Below, piece after piece: positions 1 through 5,012 of a DNA stretch of 5,012 nt (position 1 is its first letter; every line of letters begins with the position of its first letter). The DNA comes from a bacterium (GTDB taxonomy: Bacteria; Desulfobacterota; GWC2-55-46; S146-80; JALXFI01). The stretch is from NCBI GenBank assembly GCA_027069035.1, contig JALXFI010000286.1, positions 1 to 5,012 on the forward strand. The letters run 5' to 3'. The translations under genes and the position numbers were made by a program. A model generated the notes under the pieces. That model did not search any database and was not told the DNA's origin. It saw nothing but the letters and a program-made list of their open reading frames with translations.

Positions 1-1
1 A

Positions 2-70
2 GAGAAGGAGAAACTAACGGGTATGGTCTATTTGATCGATGGATTCTTTATAATATTCGGAGGGGATTGA
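2..70 (+). CDS. Possible C-terminal end of an upstream operon gene (partial)
   Basis: This frame is open from the window edge and encodes about 22 residues, ending in LIDGFFIIFGGD before TGA at 68-70. The stop overlaps the adaptor ATG as TGATG, a junction typical of translationally coupled genes, and that is the main reason for calling it. The tail is short and hydrophobic. It does not resemble a usual TolC C-terminus. A TetR-type regulator end is conceivable because these often precede RND pumps, but 22 residues cannot identify a family. Another frame (codons from position 1) is also open across this stretch, so openness alone is weak evidence, and the stretch could instead be a non-coding leader. 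Confidence 0.35.
   Translation, partial: EKEKLTGMVYLIDGFFIIFGGD
59..65 (+). promoter_or_regulatory. Ribosome-binding site of the adaptor gene, decides the start
   Basis: GGAGGGG lies at 59-65. From GGAGG (59-63) there are six bases to ATG at 70 but only three to the in-frame TTG at 67. The spacing therefore favours ATG 70. The signal peptide also reads naturally from that codon as MKKILSILLL. Confidence 0.75.
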
Positions 71-1203
71 TGAAGAAGATATTAAGTATTTTGCTTCTCT
101 TTATAGCTTTATTCTCTGTTTCGGGGTGTAAGGATAGGGGTGAATTAGAGGAGGCGGTAATCAGGAGAACTCCGGTTATCAATGTAAAGCTTAAGAAAAC
201 AGACCTTTCATGGGTTGAAGAAAACTATAGAACAACCGGCACGGTAAAGTCCGTTCAGGAGACCTTTATCTCAAGCAGGATCGTTGGTAATGTGACCTCA
301 CTCAAGGCAAAGGAAGGCGACAGGGTAAAGAAAGGCCAACTCCTTGCGACAATAGATGATAAGGCTCTAAGGCAGAGCCTTGAAGCGGCAAGGGCTGGCT
401 ACGATGAGGTACTTAAAAGGCTTAAGATTACAGAGCAGACCCGTACACTTACGGATTCCACCCTCAAAAGATATAAAGGGCTTTATGATGAAAAGGCCAT
501 ATCCCTTCATGAGTTTGAACGGATAGAGACGGATAAAAAGGTCTCTGATGCGGCATATGAGCGGGACATGGCGGGTTTAAAAAGGGCGGAAGCGCTGCTT
601 AAAGAGGCAAGGATATCGCTTGAATATGCAAGGATAAAGGCGCCCTTTTCCGGTGTCATCACTGAAAAAAATATTGAGGTTGGCGGTGTTGCGCTGCCGG
701 GCAGGCCGCTTTTTAAATTGGAGAAGGAGATATACAGGGTGGAGGCCTTTATAAACGAGGATGTTGCGGAAAGACTTAAAGCAGGGGTGCCGGCTCATGT
801 ATCTATTGAGGCAAAGGGGATGAATATAGGGGGCAGGATAAGCGAGATAATACCTGCTTCAAACCCCGTGTCAAGGTCGGTTCTTGTTAAGATTGATCTT
901 AAGGCCGGTACCGGCAAAAGACAGCTCTTTTCAGGTTTGTTTGCGCGAGTTTCCATACCATACGGCAAAAGAAAAGCGCTCCTCGTCCCTTACAGAGCGG
1001 TGGTGAAAAAAGGCCAGCTTACAGGTGTTTATGTGGTTGACAGCTCTAAAGTGGTCTCGTACCGTCTTGTAAAAACAGGGCAGTCTTTTGGCAGTGGTGT
1101 TGAGGTTCTGTCGGGCCTTAAGGCAGGTGAAAATATTATTGCAGGCGGGGTTGAGAACGCCGTTGACGGCGGTCTGCTTAAGGTTGAGGCTTTGGAGGAG
1201 TAG
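70..1203 (+). CDS. RND efflux periplasmic adaptor lipoprotein (HlyD/AcrA-type MFP)
   Basis: This is a periplasmic adaptor (membrane fusion protein) that should bridge the RND permease to an outer-membrane channel. It is 377 residues from ATG 70, a usual length for the family. Residues 1-20 form a lipoprotein signal with lipobox VSGC, so Cys20 should be acylated; residue +2 is Lys, not Asp. Residues about 65-97 are the first half of the barrel-sandwich (lipoyl-like) domain, with VGNVTSLKAKEGDRVKKGQ. Residues about 98-185 are a Lys/Glu/Ala-rich alpha-helical hairpin. Residues about 186-218 are the second lipoyl half, with IKAPFSGVITEKNIEVGG. A beta-barrel (about 221-297) and a membrane-proximal domain (about 298-377, with LLVPYRAVVKKGQ) complete the protein. 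The gene abuts the permease gene, confirming the pump assignment. The exported substrate cannot be inferred. Confidence 0.93.
   Translation: MKKILSILLLFIALFSVSGCKDRGELEEAVIRRTPVINVKLKKTDLSWVEENYRTTGTVKSVQETFISSRIVGNVTSLKAKEGDRVKKGQLLATIDDKALRQSLEAARAGYDEVLKRLKITEQTRTLTDSTLKRYKGLYDEKAISLHEFERIETDKKVSDAAYERDMAGLKRAEALLKEARISLEYARIKAPFSGVITEKNIEVGGVALPGRPLFKLEKEIYRVEAFINEDVAERLKAGVPAHVSIEAKGMNIGGRISEIIPASNPVSRSVLVKIDLKAGTGKRQLFSGLFARVSIPYGKRKALLVPYRAVVKKGQLTGVYVVDSSKVVSYRLVKTGQSFGSGVEVLSGLKAGENIIAGGVENAVDGGLLKVEALEE
1194..1200 (+). promoter_or_regulatory. Ribosome-binding site of the permease gene inside the adaptor 3' end
   Basis: GGAGGAG at 1194-1200 overlaps the codons for the last two adaptor glutamates. 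It is followed by TAG (1201-1203) and immediately by ATG at 1204. The five-base spacing from GGAGG is good. Ribosomes finishing the adaptor would be positioned to start the permease, consistent with coupled, balanced synthesis. Confidence 0.75.
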
Positions 1204-4200
1204 ATGGCGGGCATTGGAATAGCTGGAAGCATAGCAAAGGCATTTATCCGGTCAAAACTTACACCGCTTATAGTTATTGCGTCTCTTCTGCTGGGTGTGT
1301 TTGCAATAGTTGTAACTCCAAGAGAGGAAGAGCCGCAGATAAAGGTGCCTATGATAGATGTCTTTGTATCCTATCCAGGGGCATCTTCCAAAGAGGTTGA
1401 GGAGAGGGTTACAAAACCCATGGAGAAACTTTTGTGGGAGATAGACGGGGTGGAGTACGTCTATTCAATGTCAAGACCCGGCTCAAGCCTTGTCATAGTG
1501 AGGTTTTATGTAGGCAGGGATATAGAGGAGAGTATTGTAAAACTCTACGATAAACTTATGTCAAACTTTGACAAGATACCCCCGGGTGTAAGCAAACCGC
1601 TTATAAAACCAAGGTCTATAGATGATGTGCCTATACTTGCATATACTCTATGGAGCAGGAGGTACGGAGGCTACGGGCTTAGAAGGGTTGCGCTTGATGT
1701 GGCCGATGAGCTTAAGAAGGATAAGGATGTCGCAGGGTTTAATATAATAGGGGGGCAGAGGCGGCAGGTGAATATAACCCTGGATCCTCTGCGTCTCAGG
1801 GCATACAGGATATCGCCGCTTCAGGTCATGGATGTGCTTAACAAGGCGAATTTTATCGTGGATGCAGGAGAGTTTTCCGGGGAAAACCGGCAGGTAATCG
1901 TCAAGACCGGCGGTTTTTTAAGGGATGCAAGCGAGATAGGGGGCGTAGTTTTAACTGTTTCGGGCGGCAGGCCTGTTTATTTGAGAAATGTGGCAGGGAT
2001 AAAAGACGGTGCCGAGGAGCCTTCGGATTATGTGTTCATGGGGTTCGGCCCTGCGCATAAAAGAGCTTTCAATGATTATGATAATGGATACTACGAGGCC
2101 GTAACTATCGCTATCTCTAAAAAGAAGGGCACAAATGCAACACATATATCCGAAAGGCTCAATAAAAAACTTGAATACCTTAAAGGCAGTGTCATACCGA
2201 CGGGGGTAGAGGTTGCAATAACGAGGAACTACGGTAAAACGGCAAAAGATAAATCGGATGAACTACTTAAACACATGTTCATTGCCGCTTTTTCGGTAAC
2301 CGTGCTTGTGGCATTTGCCCTTGGATGGCGGGAGTCCATCATCGTAGCGGTGGCCGTGCCTGTGACACTTGCCCTTACCATACTTGTAACCTACCTCTAT
2401 GGTTATACGCTTAACAGGGTGACGCTCTTTGCGCTGATATTTTCCATAGGCATACTTGTTGATGACGCCATTGTGGTTGTTGAAAATATCCACAGACATT
2501 TCAGCATGAAAAAAGCGTCTATAGACACGGCAGTAGAGGCCGTTGCCGAGGTTGGAAACCCCACAATACTCGCCACCTTTGCCGTAATTGCAGCGCTTTT
2601 GCCTATGGCATTTGTCTCAGGGCTTATGGGACCGTATATGCGTCCCATACCCGTGGGCGCTTCTGCGGCGATGATAATATCATTGCTTATTGCCTTTATT
2701 ATAAGCCCGTGGCTCAGCTATATTGTGCTAAAGAAAACAAAGGAAAACGGCGGCAATGCCGCTCAAGGCGGATTTGTCTTAAGGGCGCTTAACAGGGTTT
2801 ATGAGAAGAATTTGAGATGGCTTCTTGAAAAGGGAAGAAACAGGCTGATTGCCCTTGTGTTTGTCTTTGTGCTTTTTGCGGGTGCGGTCTCCCTTTTCCC
2901 GCTGAAATTGGTCACGGTAAAGATGCTTCCCTTTGACAACAAGAGTGAGCTTCAGGTTGTAGTGGATATGCCGGAGGGTACGACCCTTGAAGATACGGCC
3001 GCCCTTACGCGGCAGATCGGCGACTACCTTAAAGGTGTGCCGGAGGTTAAGGATTTTCAGATTTATGACGGCGCTTCAGCGCCGTTCAATTTCAACGGAC
3101 TTGTGAGACACTATTTCTTAAGAAGAGGGAATAATGTAGCTGACATACAGGTAAATTTTGTTCCAAAAGACGAGCGGGATGCCCAGAGTCACTCTATTGC
3201 AAGGCGGATAAGACCTGCCATAAAAAAGATAGGCGACTCCTACAATGCAAGGATAAAGATAACGGAGGTGCCTCCCGGACCTCCTGTTTTGAGCACACTG
3301 GTGGCCGAGATATACGGCCCTGAATTCAAGGGCCAGATCAATGTTGCAAAAAAGATAAAGAATATCTTTGAAGCCACGCCCGGGGTTGTGGATGTTGACT
3401 GGTATGTTGAGGATGATCAGAAAAAGGTAACCCTGAGTGTTGATAAGGAAAAGGCCGCATATCATGGCATAGATACGGCAACTGCTGCAAAGACGCTCGA
3501 TGTTTTTTTAAAAGGTAAAGTAGCAGGTCTTGCCCATATTCTGGACAACAAAGAGCCGATTCAACTTTTTTTGAGAGCCCCGCTTTCAGAGCGCACCGGT
3601 ATAGACGACCTTGGAAATGTGGCCGTTCCAACATATAAAGGCGATTTTATACCGCTTTCAGAGTTGGTGGATAAAAAAGAAGGTTTTCTGGATAAGACTA
3701 TCTACAGGAAAAACTTAAAACGGGTTGTTTATGTCACCGGCGATGTTGCGGGTACGGAGGAGAGCCCTGTATATGCGATCTTAAAGATGGCAAAAGATAT
3801 AAAAAACCTTAAACTGCCTGAAGGGTATGAGCTTAAGCAGTATTCTGCAAACCAGCCTGATACGGAAGATGTATATTCAATGAAATGGGATGGGGAGTGG
3901 TTTATCACGTATGAGGTATTCAGAGACCTTGGCATTGCATTTGCCGCTGTGCTGATCCTTATATATGTCATGGTGGTGGGGTGGTTTAAGTCATTTGCCG
4001 TGCCGTTTGTGATAATGGCGCCAATACCTCTCTCCCTTGTCGGCATACTGCCCGGTCATGCCCTTATGGGCGCCTTTTTTACCGCAACATCCATGATAGG
4101 TTTTATAGCCGGCGCAGGCATCGTTGTGAGAAACTCTATTATACTCGTTGATTTTATTGAGCTTAAACTCTCAGAGGGCGTCCCCCTTAAAGAGGCGGTT

Positions 4201-4398
4201 GTGGAGGCCGGCGTGGTCAGGTTCAGGCCTATGCTCCTTACCGCCTCTGCCGTGGTAGTGGGTGCATCTGTTATATTGTTTGACCCCATTTTTCAGGGTA
4301 TGGCCATATCCCTTATGGCGGGGGAGGTGGCCGCAACCCTGCTTTCAAGGACGATGGTGCCGGTCCTGTATTATGCTTACAAAAAAAGATTTGTTTAA
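1204..4398 (+). CDS. RND efflux permease, HAE/AcrB-type inner-membrane subunit
   Basis: A complete 1064-residue RND proton antiporter, the motor of the pump. The architecture is canonical: TM1 (about 19-39), first periplasmic porter/docking region (40-354), TM2-TM6 (about 355-508), TM7 (about 547-567), second periplasmic region (568-904) and TM8-TM12 (about 905-1057). TM4 has GILVDDAIVVVEN with Asp420 and Asp421, matching AcrB Asp407/Asp408; metal pumps of the CusA/CzcA type lack this Asp pair, so a drug/organic-solute (HAE) class is favoured. In TM10, GIVVRNSIILVDF puts Arg976 where AcrB has Lys940. Arg1006 and Thr1013 match AcrB Arg971 and Thr978. SAPFNFNGL (625-633) lies where AcrB has its Phe-containing switch loop. 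No frameshift is seen. It resembles a broad environmental subfamily annotated only as RND permease; the substrate is unknown. Confidence 0.96.
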   Translation: MAGIGIAGSIAKAFIRSKLTPLIVIASLLLGVFAIVVTPREEEPQIKVPMIDVFVSYPGASSKEVEERVTKPMEKLLWEIDGVEYVYSMSRPGSSLVIVRFYVGRDIEESIVKLYDKLMSNFDKIPPGVSKPLIKPRSIDDVPILAYTLWSRRYGGYGLRRVALDVADELKKDKDVAGFNIIGGQRRQVNITLDPLRLRAYRISPLQVMDVLNKANFIVDAGEFSGENRQVIVKTGGFLRDASEIGGVVLTVSGGRPVYLRNVAGIKDGAEEPSDYVFMGFGPAHKRAFNDYDNGYYEAVTIAISKKKGTNATHISERLNKKLEYLKGSVIPTGVEVAITRNYGKTAKDKSDELLKHMFIAAFSVTVLVAFALGWRESIIVAVAVPVTLALTILVTYLYGYTLNRVTLFALIFSIGILVDDAIVVVENIHRHFSMKKASIDTAVEAVAEVGNPTILATFAVIAALLPMAFVSGLMGPYMRPIPVGASAAMIISLLIAFIISPWLSYIVLKKTKENGGNAAQGGFVLRALNRVYEKNLRWLLEKGRNRLIALVFVFVLFAGAVSLFPLKLVTVKMLPFDNKSELQVVVDMPEGTTLEDTAALTRQIGDYLKGVPEVKDFQIYDGASAPFNFNGLVRHYFLRRGNNVADIQVNFVPKDERDAQSHSIARRIRPAIKKIGDSYNARIKITEVPPGPPVLSTLVAEIYGPEFKGQINVAKKIKNIFEATPGVVDVDWYVEDDQKKVTLSVDKEKAAYHGIDTATAAKTLDVFLKGKVAGLAHILDNKEPIQLFLRAPLSERTGIDDLGNVAVPTYKGDFIPLSELVDKKEGFLDKTIYRKNLKRVVYVTGDVAGTEESPVYAILKMAKDIKNLKLPEGYELKQYSANQPDTEDVYSMKWDGEWFITYEVFRDLGIAFAAVLILIYVMVVGWFKSFAVPFVIMAPIPLSLVGILPGHALMGAFFTATSMIGFIAGAGIVVRNSIILVDFIELKLSEGVPLKEAVVEAGVVRFRPMLLTASAVVVGASVILFDPIFQGMAISLMAGEVAATLLSRTMVPVLYYAYKKRFV

Positions 4399-4408
4399 CC
4401 GATTTTAA

Positions 4409-4415
4409 AGGAGGT
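4409..4415 (+). promoter_or_regulatory. Near-perfect ribosome-binding site of the DUF2892 gene
   Basis: AGGAGGT at 4409-4415 is fully complementary to the 16S rRNA 3' end core and sits eight bases before ATG 4424. It is the strongest site in the window, so this small protein may be made at a high rate relative to the pump genes. Confidence 0.8.
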
Positions 4416-4423
4416 AAATAAAG

Positions 4424-4612
4424 ATGAACGTAGAAAGATGGTTAAGACTTATTGCAGGTTTTTTTGTCCTGTTAAGCCTTGTTCTTGCACAGGTGCATTC
4501 CGGTTACTGGCTTCTGTTTACGGCATTTGTCGGGCTTAATCTCTTCCAGTCGGGCATTACCAACTGGTGTCCAATGATGAATATCCTCCGTACCCTTGGC
4601 ATTAAGGACTGA
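4424..4612 (+). CDS. YgaP-like small membrane protein (DUF2892 family)
   Basis: A 62-residue protein with two predicted membrane helices (about 6-23 and 27-45). The second ends in FVGLNLFQSGITNWCPM, followed by an ILRTLGIKD tail. The FVGLNLxQSxxTxxCP pattern with a single Cys (Cys49) before Pro is the hallmark of the YgaP transmembrane domain (DUF2892), which occurs alone or fused to rhodanese in other proteins. The free-standing form here has no rhodanese domain. The start is set by the strong ribosome-binding site. It lies 25 bases after the permease stop on the same strand with no terminator between, so it is probably co-transcribed. Its role is unknown; a pump accessory, or a redox/sulfur-linked membrane function through Cys49, are guesses from context and family. 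Confidence 0.9.
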   Translation: MNVERWLRLIAGFFVLLSLVLAQVHSGYWLLFTAFVGLNLFQSGITNWCPMMNILRTLGIKD

Positions 4613-4838
4613 AAGGGGAGTATGCAAGTCCCGGCCATTGGATGGTTTTGGAGAGGTTCGCATTGCGGGTTCAAATCAGAAGGTGATGGTGATTGCTCAT
4701 TAATACATAGGCATGGACCTCCACCTGACGGCGCGCAGCCATTCTTTCTGTTGTGTCTGTAATTCAGTATTCCGGAAGATATTCCTGCGCTTATTGCCGC
4801 GTGACAGTACATGATAAAACCTATCCGAATAGTCCATT
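4613..4838 (+). other. Intergenic stretch without a recognisable gene
   Basis: No convincing gene, tRNA or strong terminator is seen here. A 46-codon plus-strand frame (4622-4762) starts nine bases after the DUF2892 stop, but its GGGG-type ribosome-binding site is too close and its translation resembles no family I know. A weak hairpin (CCAT, loop TGG, ATGG at 4635-4645) followed by four T bases could be a poor terminator for the operon. A long minus-strand frame spanning 4504-4812 looks like chance, since it runs antisense through the conserved DUF2892 gene. Confidence 0.5.
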
Positions 4839-4866
4839 CTGACAGGGCGTGTCATGGAGTTATCAT
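4839..4866 (+). promoter_or_regulatory. Candidate sigma70-like promoter with overlapping dyad
   Basis: CTGACA at 4839-4844 (five of six matches to the -35 consensus) and TATCAT at 4861-4866 (five of six to the -10 consensus) are separated by 16 bases. A perfect dyad, TGACA-GGGCG-TGTCA at 4840-4854, overlaps the -35 and part of the spacer, where a repressor site would be effective. The predicted transcript would begin near 4873, about 15 bases before an AGGAG. The match is by eye and such boxes also arise by chance in AT-rich DNA. Confidence 0.4.
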
Positions 4867-4898
4867 ACTCGTTTTAGTATTAAAATCAGGAGATTTAA

Positions 4899-4955
4899 AT
4901 GATATATGAAGATGTGACCCTAAGCAGCCCCTCCAGAATTCTTTTATTAGGATAG
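4899..4955 (+). other. 18-codon ORF with good ribosome-binding site (leader peptide or gene remnant)
   Basis: AGGAG at 4888-4892 stands six bases before ATG 4899, and the frame encodes MIYEDVTLSSPSRILLLG before TAG. It lies just downstream of the candidate promoter at 4839-4866, so initiation signals and promoter agree in direction and spacing. It has no recognisable domain. It could be a leader peptide, the 5' remnant of a disrupted gene, or chance. Nothing in the sequence shows that it is translated. Confidence 0.22.
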
Positions 4956-4968
4956 ATATTCTTTAATT

Positions 4969-5012
4969 GGGACACAGATTTACGCAGAAGAAACGGATGT
5001 ATGATACAGAAT
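4969..5012 (+). repeat. Probable dispersed-repeat edge, possibly with a gene start at 4997
   Basis: The sequence GGACACAGATTTACGCAGA (4969-4987) followed by a CGGATG resembles, from memory, a short dispersed repeat common in genomes of environmental bacteria. That repeat is often found beside or fused to the start of genes for GxxExxY proteins. In the frame of ATG 4997 the window ends M-Y-D-T-E, which would fit such an N-terminus, and an in-frame TAA at 4964-4966 bounds the frame upstream. Only one partial copy lies in the window, so the repeat nature cannot be shown here, and five residues cannot identify a protein. Confidence 0.3.

Noticed and set aside
49..54. Perfect TATAAT hexamer upstream of the adaptor gene
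   Set aside because: No -35 lies at 16-18 bases (TTGATC at 32-37 is only 11 bases away). A start seven bases downstream would also fall inside the ribosome-binding site, so it is unlikely to be this gene's promoter.
2263..2499. Minus-strand frames inside the permease gene (for example 2263-2499 and 3118-3465)
   Set aside because: They are shadows of a strongly conserved plus-strand coding sequence, with no family resemblance and no initiation signals.
1204..4398. Heavy-metal (CusA/CzcA-type) RND assignment
   Set aside because: TM4 carries the adjacent Asp pair in GILVDDAIVVVEN typical of HAE pumps, and no methionine relay typical of CusA is apparent.
4593..4617. CCCTT and AAGGG arms around the DUF2892 stop codon
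   Set aside because: The stem is short with a long loop, it competes with an inner CCTT/AAGG pairing and is not followed by a T tract, so it is not a credible intrinsic terminator.
4665..4685. GCGGGTTCAAATC, resembling a tRNA T-arm
   Set aside because: The flanks cannot form the five-pair T stem, and no acceptor or anticodon arms are found around it.
4622..4762. 46-codon plus-strand frame right after the DUF2892 stop
   Set aside because: The purine-rich stretch before it is only one to three bases from the ATG. The translation is a low-structure mix rich in Gly, His, Pro and Cys with no family resemblance.
4504..4812. 102-codon minus-strand frame
   Set aside because: It runs antisense through most of the conserved DUF2892 gene, has no well-placed ribosome-binding site and its translation matches no family I recognise.
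4872..4885. TTTTA-GTAT-TAAAA inverted repeat
   Set aside because: The stem is only A-T pairs and such dyads are expected in AT-rich DNA; there is no supporting context for a terminator.

Overview
The window is dominated by one plus-strand operon for a tripartite RND efflux pump of a Gram-negative bacterium. It encodes a lipoprotein periplasmic adaptor (70-1203), an inner-membrane RND permease of the proton-driven HAE/AcrB type (1204-4398), and a 62-residue YgaP-like (DUF2892) two-helix membrane protein (4424-4612). The frame entering from the left and stopping at 68-70 may be the last codons of an upstream operon gene. No TolC-type outer-membrane channel lies in the window.

The organism cannot be named from the sequence. 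Moderate GC, heavy use of AGG (Arg) and ATA (Ile) codons, strong Shine-Dalgarno sites and the overall character of the permease suggest an uncultured Desulfobacterota- or Nitrospirota-like bacterium. This is an inference from codon style and family memory, not a phylogenetic result.

The genes are tightly coupled. A possible upstream stop overlaps the adaptor ATG by one base (TGATG). The adaptor stop TAG is followed directly by the permease ATG, and the permease ribosome-binding site lies inside the last adaptor codons. The DUF2892 gene follows after 25 bases with its own near-perfect AGGAGGT. In the expected pump, the permease uses the proton gradient to drive export, the adaptor links it to an outer-membrane channel encoded elsewhere, and the small membrane protein is an accessory of unknown role. 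The substrate cannot be deduced.

The last 400 bases (4613-5012) hold no recognisable complete gene. They contain a plausible sigma70-like promoter with an overlapping dyad (4839-4866), an 18-codon ORF with a good ribosome-binding site (4899-4955), and at the right edge a sequence resembling a dispersed repeat of environmental genomes. That repeat runs into a possible gene start reading M-Y-D-T-E. I see no clearly new system. The points most worth checking are the right-edge element, the promoter region and the subfamily-specific features of the permease.
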